Positions 54,307 through 61,813 of a DNA stretch of 64,000 bases are shown one piece after another. The position numbers were made by a program, and so were the translations under genes. The stretch covers positions 62,001 through 126,000 of the forward strand of contig JACKHG010000002.1 of NCBI GenBank assembly GCA_020639115.1, given 5' to 3'. Origin of the DNA: Phycisphaerales bacterium (GTDB lineage Bacteria; Planctomycetota; Phycisphaerae; UBA1845). Below the pieces are notes generated by a model. The model had not been told where the DNA came from and ran no database searches. It saw only the letters and a program-made list of their open reading frames with translations. Numbering within the stretch: the stretch's first letter is position 1; each line of letters starts with the position of its first letter.

Positions 54307-56280
54307 ATGGATGACGCCACGGCGCCCAGCGCAACCCAAGCCACGTTCGAGTTTCCGGCTGAACCCGCAGCCCCAGCCCCTGAGAATATCCGTATGCCCC
54401 AATCCGCGAAGGCCCGCTCGAAACCGACCCAAGGGAAGAAGAAGGCGGCCAAAGCCTCGGGACCGGCCTCGGCGGAGACCATGGCGGCCCAGCAGCGGGA
54501 AATCTCGGTGGCGGAATTCTTCGCCCGCAACCGCCACCTGCTCGGGTTCGACAACAAGCGCAAGGCCCTGCTCACCAGCGTGAAGGAGGCGGTCGACAAT
54601 GCGCTCGACGCGTGCGAGGAGGCGGGCGTGCTGCCGGAGATTCACCTGGAAATCCGCCAGCTCTCCGAAGACCGCTTCCGCATGATCTGCCGCGACAACG
54701 GCCCGGGGATCGTGAAACAGCAGATTCCCAACATCTTCGGCAAGCTGCTCTACGGCTCGAAGTTTCACCGCTTGAAGATGTCGCGCGGACAGCAGGGTAT
54801 CGGCATCAGTGCAGCCGGCATGTACGGCCTGCTGACCACCGGCAAGCCGGTGAGCATCGTCAGCAAGACCGGGGCGAAGAAGCCCGCGCACCACTACAAG
54901 CTCGCGATCGACACGAAGAAGAACAAGCCGGACATCATCGAGGACCGTGAGGTCGAGGTGCCCTGGGAGCGCGGCACCGAGATCGAGATCGAGATGGTCG
55001 CGGGCTTCAACCGCGGCCGCCAGAGCGTCTTCGAGTACATCGATCAGACCGCGATCGCGAATCCGCACGCGGCGTTCACGTTCAAGGGCCCGACCGGCGA
55101 GCTGATGGAATACCCGCGTGCGACCGAAGAACTTCCGCGGGAAACACGCGAGATCAAGCCGCACCCGCACGGGATCGAGCTGGGCGTGCTGATGAAGATG
55201 CTCAAGGAGACGCGCGCCACGCAGGTCGGCGCGTTCCTCCAGCAGGATTTTTCCCGCGTGTCCTCGAGCGTCGCCGGGCAAATCTGCCAGAAGGCGGGCA
55301 TTACCGCGCGCACGTGGGTCAACACGGTGGATCCACAGACTGCGGAAAAGCTGTACCAGGCGCTGCAGGATACCCGCCTGCGGGCGCCGAGCACCGACTG
55401 CCTGGCGCCGATCGGAGCGGAGGCGATCCTCAGCGGTCTGCTGAAGGGCATCAAGGCGGAGTTTTACACGGCCTCGACGCGGCCCCCGACGGTTTACCGT
55501 GGCAACCCGTTCCAGATCGAGGTCGGCGTGGCGTTCGGCGGCGACCTGGGCGGCAGCAGCAGCAGCGACGATGACGACAACGGTTCGGTCGGCAAAAAGG
55601 CCAAGGACGAGCCGGCTGCAGCGCGGGTGATCCGCTTCGCCAACCGGGTGCCGCTGCTCTACCAGCAGAGCGCCTGCAGCACCTACAAGAGCGTCATCGA
55701 GACCAAGTGGAACAACTACGGTCTTTCGCAGGCGCGTGGAGCGATTCCGCAGGCGCCGGTCGTCATCCTGATCCACATGGCCAGCGTGTGGGTGCCGTTC
55801 ACGAGCGAGTCCAAGGAGGCGATCGCCGACTACGACGAGATCCGCAAGGAGATCAAGCTCGCCATCGCCGAGTGCGGCCGCCGATTGGGGATCTACCTGC
55901 GGCGCAAGAAGCGCCGGGCGCACTTCTCGCAGCGGCGCGACGTGTTCCATAAGTACATCGACGAGGTCGTCGAGGCCTGCCGGGCAATGGCGACGTTCAA
56001 CAAGGACGAGTTCCGCCGCAGCCTGGTGAGTCTCGCCGAGCAGGCGACCGCGCATGCCGACATCGAGTTCGACGAGCACGGCAACATGATTCAGCCGAAA
56101 GAGCAGGCCGAGCGCACGCTGGAGCACACCGTCATCGTGGACCGCGAGGGCGAACCTCCGGCGGGCCAGCTCGGGCTGTTCGCCACCGAGTCCGCGGACA
56201 CGAACGGCGGCCGCAAGAAGAAGCGTGCGAAGGCCGCCAAGGGCAAGACCAAGAAGGCGAAGTCCGCGCGCAAGCGTTAG
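54307..56280 (+). CDS. top6B: DNA topoisomerase VI subunit B
   Basis: A 657-residue ATP-binding subunit of a type IIB topoisomerase. The start is ATG 54307 with GAGGTG eight bases upstream; GTG 54298 is possible. The GHKL fold has the N box KEAVDNALDACEEAG near residue 91, DNGPGI near 130 and the ATP lid SRGQQGIGISAAGMYG near 158. A helix-2-turn-helix-like region and a transducer domain with RVPLLYQQSACS and the conserved WNNYGLSQ follow. The N-terminal 50 residues and the C-terminal 25 residues (KKKRAKAAKGKTKKAKSARK) are Lys/Ala-rich tails. The enzyme relaxes and decatenates DNA. It is common in archaea and plants and uncommon in bacteria. Confidence 0.95.
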   Translation: MDDATAPSATQATFEFPAEPAAPAPENIRMPQSAKARSKPTQGKKKAAKASGPASAETMAAQQREISVAEFFARNRHLLGFDNKRKALLTSVKEAVDNALDACEEAGVLPEIHLEIRQLSEDRFRMICRDNGPGIVKQQIPNIFGKLLYGSKFHRLKMSRGQQGIGISAAGMYGLLTTGKPVSIVSKTGAKKPAHHYKLAIDTKKNKPDIIEDREVEVPWERGTEIEIEMVAGFNRGRQSVFEYIDQTAIANPHAAFTFKGPTGELMEYPRATEELPRETREIKPHPHGIELGVLMKMLKETRATQVGAFLQQDFSRVSSSVAGQICQKAGITARTWVNTVDPQTAEKLYQALQDTRLRAPSTDCLAPIGAEAILSGLLKGIKAEFYTASTRPPTVYRGNPFQIEVGVAFGGDLGGSSSSDDDDNGSVGKKAKDEPAAARVIRFANRVPLLYQQSACSTYKSVIETKWNNYGLSQARGAIPQAPVVILIHMASVWVPFTSESKEAIADYDEIRKEIKLAIAECGRRLGIYLRRKKRRAHFSQRRDVFHKYIDEVVEACRAMATFNKDEFRRSLVSLAEQATAHADIEFDEHGNMIQPKEQAERTLEHTVIVDREGEPPAGQLGLFATESADTNGGRKKKRAKAAKGKTKKAKSARKR

Positions 56281-56371
56281 CGTATGCACCGGGCGCCGCG
56301 CCGCACGTGAATGATCCAGCGCTGCCCGCCGCGGCAGCGCTTTCAGACCTTCTAGACTGTTCGGAAAGCAC

Positions 56372-57541
56372 ATGGCCAAAGCGAAGAAAACTGCCGCGAA
56401 GAAGTCGAGCAAGTCCACCAAGGCGCCGGCGGGCAAGCGGCGCGGCAAGGGCGGGCCCGCGACCACGGACCGGATCACCGACCTTGCCCAGACCGTCGTG
56501 GCCCAGGCCGGCAAGGGCACGGATCCCTTCGTCGATATCCCGATCCGCGCGCTCAGCAACGTGGATTTCAACCGCAAGACGCGCTACATCGAGATGGGCG
56601 ACAAGTCGCAGCGGCGGAACTTCTTCAACTTCGGCCAGGCCAAGCGCTTCATGCAGACGATGCTGGTCGCCAGCAAGTGCAAGGACAACATCGAGCGCAA
56701 CAAGACGTCCAGCATCCGTGGCATCTTCTACCAGGCCAAGCACAGCATCAAGGGCACCAAGGAGAAGACCTTCGACACGCAGGAGGAGTGCGACCCGGTC
56801 CTGGAGGACCTCGAGGTCGCGCTGGACTCGCTGCGTGAGGAGCTGCACGTCTACGCCAGCAGCCGCGGGGCGATGATCGGCGAGCTCACCTTCGTGGACA
56901 GCGGCGACACGATCGACGCCACGCGGCTGGGCAGCGGCGGCTACGCCATTCCCAGCATCGTCGAGCCCTCCGTCATCCAGTTCAAGAAGTGCAACGCGAA
57001 GTTCGTCCTCCACGTCGAAAAGGACACCGTCTGGCGCCGGTTCGTCGAGGACCGCTTCTGGGAAAAGCACAAGTGCATCCTCACGCACGGCAACGGCCAG
57101 CCGCCGCGCGGCGTGCGCCGGCTTCTGCACCGGATGCACAACGAGCTCAAGCTGCCCGTCATGGTCCTGATGGACAACGACCCCTGGGGGTACTACATCT
57201 ACAGCGTCATCAAGCAGGGCTCGATCAACCTCGCCTTCGAGTCGGGCCGCATGGCCGTGCCCGACGCGAAGTTCATCGGCGTCTCGAGCTTCGACTACGA
57301 ACGCTTCGGCCTCTCCGACGACGTCAAGATCGACCTGGACTCCAACGATATCAAGCGTGCCAAGCAGATCATGGAATACCCCTGGTTCGCGGGCAAGAAG
57401 GAGTGGGAAAAGGAGATCCGCAAGATGGCCAAGAACGGCTTCAAGATGGAGGTCGAGGCCATGGCCAGCAAGCACCTGTCGTTCGTGACCGAGGAGTACA
57501 CGCCGGCCAAGCTCAAGGACAAGAAGAGCTGGCTCGACTGA
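56372..57541 (+). CDS. top6A: DNA topoisomerase VI subunit A (Spo11-like)
   Basis: A 389-residue DNA-cutting subunit. The winged-helix (CAP) domain carries the probable active tyrosine in SSIRGIFYQAKHS near residue 119. The TOPRIM domain has its metal-binding acidic residues in MDNDPWGYYIY near residue 267, preceded by LTHGNGQPPRGVRRLL near 236. All are typical of the Spo11/Top6A family. The first 30 residues (MAKAKKTAAKKSSKSTKAPAG) form a Lys/Ala-rich tail like those on subunit B. The gene follows top6B by 91 bases, so the holoenzyme is probably expressed from one operon. Its codon use matches the surrounding genes and gives no sign of recent transfer. Confidence 0.95.
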   Translation: MAKAKKTAAKKSSKSTKAPAGKRRGKGGPATTDRITDLAQTVVAQAGKGTDPFVDIPIRALSNVDFNRKTRYIEMGDKSQRRNFFNFGQAKRFMQTMLVASKCKDNIERNKTSSIRGIFYQAKHSIKGTKEKTFDTQEECDPVLEDLEVALDSLREELHVYASSRGAMIGELTFVDSGDTIDATRLGSGGYAIPSIVEPSVIQFKKCNAKFVLHVEKDTVWRRFVEDRFWEKHKCILTHGNGQPPRGVRRLLHRMHNELKLPVMVLMDNDPWGYYIYSVIKQGSINLAFESGRMAVPDAKFIGVSSFDYERFGLSDDVKIDLDSNDIKRAKQIMEYPWFAGKKEWEKEIRKMAKNGFKMEVEAMASKHLSFVTEEYTPAKLKDKKSWLD

Positions 57542-57585
57542 ACAGGAGCTTCAATTCACCATTCCATCAGCACGGGAGCCACCTC

Positions 57586-58338
57586 ATGGAACGTCAGTGT
57601 TCTCGATTTCACGCTCCACTCCTGGCCTGCGCTCTGGCCAGCACACTGCTTGCGACGGTGAACGGCTGTAGCGATCAGCACAACGCTGCAGACCCTGTGC
57701 AACATCACGCTCAGGCCGCGACACCCGCCCACGCCGCGTCCGCTCAACCGGACGTCGCGGACGCATGGCAGCGGCTCAAGGACGGCAACGCCCGCTTCGT
57801 TCGGGGCGCCATGCGCCACCCGCACGAGGACACAGGCTGGCGCGGCGATCTGGAAAAGGGCCAGCATCCGTTCGCGACGGTGATCGGCTGCAGCGACTCG
57901 CGTGTGCCGCTCGAACTGCTCTTCGACCAGGGCTTCGGCGATCTGTTCGTGATCCGCGTCGCGGGCAACCTGGTGATGCGCGACGAGGCCGGCAGCATCG
58001 AGTACGCCGTGCTCCACCTGCACACGCCGATCGTCGCGATCGTCGGCCACGAGCAGTGCGGGGCGGTGACCGCCGCGCTGGGGTCGCACGAGGATATCAT
58101 GGGCGAGCCGCAGGAGCTCAGCGAGCTGCTCGCGACGATCCACGTCGGCATGCCGGAATTCTCCCACGCGATGCCGCAGGCCGAGCGGGTGAAGGCCGGC
58201 GTCGAGTCCAACGTGCGCCAGGCGATGCACCAGCTCGCGCAGGTCCCATCCATCCACGACGCCGTGGCAGCCGGGCACACCCGGATCGTCGGCGGCGTGT
58301 ACGACCTGCACACCGGCCAGGTCCGCTGGCTGGATTGA
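57586..58338 (+). CDS. Exported beta-carbonic anhydrase lipoprotein
   Basis: A 250-residue protein with a signal peptide and lipobox-like VNGC (Cys near residue 28). The beta-class zinc site is complete: Cys and Asp-Arg in GCSDSRVPLE near residue 101, then His and Cys in GHEQCGAV near residue 155. VAGNLV and HLHTPIVAIVGH fit the family. It hydrates CO2 to bicarbonate, here in the periplasm or on a membrane surface instead of the cytoplasm. GGGAG precedes the ATG. The gene follows top6A by 44 bases and could share its transcript. Confidence 0.9.
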   Translation: MERQCSRFHAPLLACALASTLLATVNGCSDQHNAADPVQHHAQAATPAHAASAQPDVADAWQRLKDGNARFVRGAMRHPHEDTGWRGDLEKGQHPFATVIGCSDSRVPLELLFDQGFGDLFVIRVAGNLVMRDEAGSIEYAVLHLHTPIVAIVGHEQCGAVTAALGSHEDIMGEPQELSELLATIHVGMPEFSHAMPQAERVKAGVESNVRQAMHQLAQVPSIHDAVAAGHTRIVGGVYDLHTGQVRWLD

Positions 58339-58389
58339 GGCACGACTCAGCGTTGATTCACTGCTGACGAAGCGACACGCACATCACGG

Positions 58390-59874
58390 CTACGGCGCGC
58401 CTGCCGAGATGCCAGTCGTGTCAACGGCGACCGGCACGGTGGGCCCGACGGCGGGTCGGCCAAAGGTCACCGTAGCCGGGTCCGGCAGCGGTGGCAGGCC
58501 GATGGACGCGCGCACGAGATTCTGAGCCTGGAGCGCCTGGGCGAGACCGTGTTTTGGAATCGTCTCCACGGACCCGTCGGCTTTGCCGACGTTCACGCTG
58601 GCGGCAAGCGGACTACCGGGCGTCTGGGTGGTGGCCTGCGGATCCCTCGACTCGATCACGATCCACAGCCCAGCCGGGCACTCGTTCAGCGTTGCGCCGT
58701 GATAGGTGAACACGTAATCACCAACGCGGTGAGCAATCACGTCTTCGGGCAGCGCGGCAGCCGCCGCGGAGGCCTGCCGCAGCTGCTCGCTCGGCGCTGC
58801 GCTGGCGAAATCGTCCAGCGTGCCGTCGCCGACCAGCACGTTCTGGGTAGTGCTGGCGTACTTGAAAGCCGTCAGTTGCTCGGGCTTGAGAATTCCCTGG
58901 GAGACGAGCACGAGGGCGTGGTCCGGACCGTGATAGTCGTGCGCCTCCGCGTAGCGCAGGATGGCGTCGGCAACGGCCGTCGTCTGCGTTGAGAGCGCCT
59001 GTGTGTAGGCCGTCGTCGCCGTTCGCACGCTCAGCGTGATCAGGTAGACCGTGCTCGCGATGACGAGCGCGGGCAACAGCAGCACTGCGAGCGTGGCACG
59101 CAACCCGCCGACGCGCTGGCCCACCTTCACCATGATGACCGCGCTGACCGTCCACCAGATGAACCCCAGGTACGGCCCCACGCACGGAATTGCCGTGACC
59201 GCGTTGGCTCCGGAACTGAAGCACATCGCCTGGTAGGTCCGCCCGATCCCGCCGCGCGTGCCGCCGCTGATGGCCAGAACGCCGTGCGCAATCAGCCCCC
59301 ACAGCGCGATGCCCACCAGCGCACTCAGTAGAAAGAAGCAGGTAACCCCCGCGAACGGTGCAGCCACGAAACCACGCGGCGAGGCGAAACTCATCGCGCC
59401 GATCAGCACCAGCGTGGGGATCATCGCGATGCAGCCGACGATCATGCTCGTGGCTACGGCGAACCACCAGGCCGATCCGACGGCGCCATCGACCGGCGCG
59501 AGCTCCATCACCCTGCCGGGGCGGACCAGCGCCATGCCGATCATGGCGAACCACGCCCGCACGACGCCACGCTTGCCGCGGTCGAGCCAGGCCAGCCGTT
59601 CAACCTCCGTCTGGTCCTCCTCGAAACCCTCCGCGGGCAGCAGCACCATTTCGTCCATGTGCACGTGCCGGTTGCAGCGCACGCAGTCGAACGCGTCGGG
59701 CACGAGGTGGCCGTTGGAAGCGGTACCGTAATACTCCTGGCTGCAGTGCGGGCAGCAGAAGCGGACGCTGTTGGGCACGAAGCTGTAGGCGCTGGGGACG
59801 AACGGCGTGCCGCACTCCGGGCACTGCCGGCTGGTGAGATTCCACAAGCGGTAGTCGCAGTTCTTGCAGCGCAT
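58390..59874 (-). CDS. Zinc-ribbon membrane protein (YIP1-like), unknown function
   Basis: A 494-residue protein. The N-terminus has two zinc ribbons, CKNCDYRLW...CPECG (residues 3-22) and CPHC...CVRC (about 41-68). A YIP1-like block of about six membrane helices follows (residues 105-275), then a periplasmic or cytoplasmic C-terminal domain of about 215 residues with NVLVGDGTLDDF and VFTYHGATLNECPAGLWIVIE. Function unknown. The next gene on this strand, upstream at 59881, is a second membrane protein six bases away, so they form an operon. Confidence 0.75.
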   Translation of the reverse strand: MRCKNCDYRLWNLTSRQCPECGTPFVPSAYSFVPNSVRFCCPHCSQEYYGTASNGHLVPDAFDCVRCNRHVHMDEMVLLPAEGFEEDQTEVERLAWLDRGKRGVVRAWFAMIGMALVRPGRVMELAPVDGAVGSAWWFAVATSMIVGCIAMIPTLVLIGAMSFASPRGFVAAPFAGVTCFFLLSALVGIALWGLIAHGVLAISGGTRGGIGRTYQAMCFSSGANAVTAIPCVGPYLGFIWWTVSAVIMVKVGQRVGGLRATLAVLLLPALVIASTVYLITLSVRTATTAYTQALSTQTTAVADAILRYAEAHDYHGPDHALVLVSQGILKPEQLTAFKYASTTQNVLVGDGTLDDFASAAPSEQLRQASAAAAALPEDVIAHRVGDYVFTYHGATLNECPAGLWIVIESRDPQATTQTPGSPLAASVNVGKADGSVETIPKHGLAQALQAQNLVRASIGLPPLPDPATVTFGRPAVGPTVPVAVDTTGISAGAP

Positions 59875-59880
59875 GTTGGA

Positions 59881-60516
59881 TCACGATGTCTGGAGCGACG
59901 TATCGCCGGACGGCCAACTGCTGACTTCGTTCTTGATCCGCTGGCGCCCGAACCAGATGAGCATGAAAACGGGGAGCGCGGCACCCCACAGCAGGGCCAG
60001 ACCGAGTGAGAACTGCGCGACCGTCTTCATCATGGCCGGCGACATGGGCGTCTGCGTCCCCTGGACGCTCTGCTGCATCGCCGCGACCTGCACATCAACG
60101 GTCTGCAGGCCCAGCACGAGCGCGCCGATCACCAGCACGATCTTCAGCCCGGCCCAGATGCGCATCCACTTCACGCCCTTGGGCCGGCGCTGCATCACCC
60201 ACGCACCCGCGACGATCACGAGCACGCCGAGCACCACGCGCAGCACCTGCTCGGTGACGATCCAGCTTTTCCATTGCTCCAGGGAGGTCATGGCGGCGCG
60301 CTGCCCCTCCGGCGCCATCTTCGCGAACTGCTCCGAGAAGATCTGGCCGACCGCGGTGAGAACGCCACCCAGCACCGCCAGGGCGCCGAAGACGATCGCC
60401 AGGATCCCCAATGTCCTTGGCCACGTGGACAGTTGAGGTTGCAGGTAGGGTGTTTCGACGTCGCTCGGCGGCGCCATCCGGGCCGGCGCGGGTTGCATCT
60501 CGTCGTGTGGGTCCAT
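59881..60516 (-). CDS. Membrane protein of unknown function
   Basis: A 211-residue protein with a Pro-rich cytoplasmic N-terminus (about 30 residues) and four membrane helices (about residues 35-57, 88-108, 117-138 and 170-192). No conserved motif was recognised. It is placed six bases upstream of the zinc-ribbon membrane protein and is probably co-translated with it. Confidence 0.7.
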   Translation of the reverse strand: MDPHDEMQPAPARMAPPSDVETPYLQPQLSTWPRTLGILAIVFGALAVLGGVLTAVGQIFSEQFAKMAPEGQRAAMTSLEQWKSWIVTEQVLRVVLGVLVIVAGAWVMQRRPKGVKWMRIWAGLKIVLVIGALVLGLQTVDVQVAAMQQSVQGTQTPMSPAMMKTVAQFSLGLALLWGAALPVFMLIWFGRQRIKNEVSSWPSGDTSLQTS

Positions 60517-60634
60517 CAGACTGCCTCCCGAAGAGTGGTGCGTGTTCGCCTGATGCGCAGCGATGCTACCGCATTCCCGAACGGATGTGCAGTCTGAAGT
60601 GTGCAGTCAGATCCGCGGCGTCATGAACTTCGCT

Positions 60635-61813
60635 TTACGGCAACTCTTCCGCGGGGACCGGGGGCTCGGGCTCGGTGGCGGGCTGGGCGGGATCGAAGGG
60701 CTCCTCCACCGGCGGCAACGGCCCCAGTTCCGTGTTATCCGCCAGCGTGATCTCGACGTCGATCAGGTCCGCGCCCCGCAGCAGTTGCACGTGCACCTTC
60801 TCGCCGGCGGGCAGCATGTAGAGCGCCTGGACGAGGTGACCGTAGTGCTTGATCTCGCGGCCGTTGATCGCCGCGATGTAGTCGCCGCGCTCGACGCCCG
60901 CGCTCCGCAGCGGAGAGGGGTCGGCTGTCTGCAGGACCCGCACCCCGTCGGTCGCCTCCGGATCGGCGGCCATGCCCAGCCAGCCGCGATTGAAGTTATG
61001 CCCTTTGAGCAGTTCGCCGGCGATCTCCCGCACGCGCCAACCGGGTACGGCAAATCCCACACCCGCATCATAGAACTCGATGCCCGCCAGCTCCCCGGGA
61101 CGCTGCGCCATCGGCACGCAGATCCCCAGCACGCGCCCCGACGAGTCCAGCAGCGGACCACCGTAGTTGACCGGGGAGAGCTTGGCATCCGTCTGGATCG
61201 CGTTGCCCAGCATCCGCCCGGTCGCGCTGACGATGCCCACCGACACAGCCCCCTCGCCGCCGAGCCCCTTGCCCACGGCGATGGCCCACTGCCCCGGCCG
61301 GATCTGGTCGCGCGGCGCCCACTCCGGCGGCGTCAGGCCACTGGCATCGACCTTGAGCATCGTGAGCTTGCGCACGCGGTCGCGCGCGACGATCGTCGCG
61401 GGCGTCTGCCGGCCGTCGGGCAGACGCACGGTGATGATCGACGGCTCGCGGACGAAGTTGAAGCTGCTGGTGAGGATGTGCCCATCGGCGTCGTAGACGA
61501 TTCCCGTGGTGGGGCCGTCGGCGATGAGGAAGCCCGACCCCGGGTCGTCGCGGAACCGATTCGGATCGGGGGTGGGCTGGGTGCCTTCGTCCTCGTGCTG
61601 GGTGCGCAGGGTGGGCAGCGCGCCCAGTGGCTGGGCGCCGCCGACCGTCTCGATCTGCACGGTGAACGCCTGCGCCCGGGCGACGACTTCGGCGAAGAGC
61701 GCGTCGCGCCCCTCCGCCAGCACTTGCCGGTTGGTTTCGTCGCCGCGGACCGCGCTCGCCAGCAGCGCCGCCGCACAGCCGGCGATCACGAGGCCTCGTC
61801 TCGCCCGATTCAT
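60635..61813 (-). CDS. HtrA-like protein with degenerate protease domain and PDZ
   Basis: A 392-residue exported protein with a signal peptide ending near residue 24. The fold is trypsin/DegP-like, with an internal PDZ domain (about residues 275-370; GVERGDYIAAINGREI). The whole catalytic triad appears lost. The His position reads SSFNFV instead of T..HVV, the Asp region reads RKLTMLKVD instead of D.A.LKV, and the Ser position reads VNYGGPLL instead of GNSGGPL. It overlaps the upstream HtrA gene by four bases (ATGA), so it probably works as a non-catalytic partner of that protease. Pro/Glu-rich tail at the C-terminus. Confidence 0.85.
   Translation of the reverse strand: MNRARRGLVIAGCAAALLASAVRGDETNRQVLAEGRDALFAEVVARAQAFTVQIETVGGAQPLGALPTLRTQHEDEGTQPTPDPNRFRDDPGSGFLIADGPTTGIVYDADGHILTSSFNFVREPSIITVRLPDGRQTPATIVARDRVRKLTMLKVDASGLTPPEWAPRDQIRPGQWAIAVGKGLGGEGAVSVGIVSATGRMLGNAIQTDAKLSPVNYGGPLLDSSGRVLGICVPMAQRPGELAGIEFYDAGVGFAVPGWRVREIAGELLKGHNFNRGWLGMAADPEATDGVRVLQTADPSPLRSAGVERGDYIAAINGREIKHYGHLVQALYMLPAGEKVHVQLLRGADLIDVEITLADNTELGPLPPVEEPFDPAQPATEPEPPVPAEELP

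Noticed and set aside
54247..56577. A 776-residue open frame antisense to top6B
   Set aside because: Shadow frame; the plus-strand reading has every Top6B motif.
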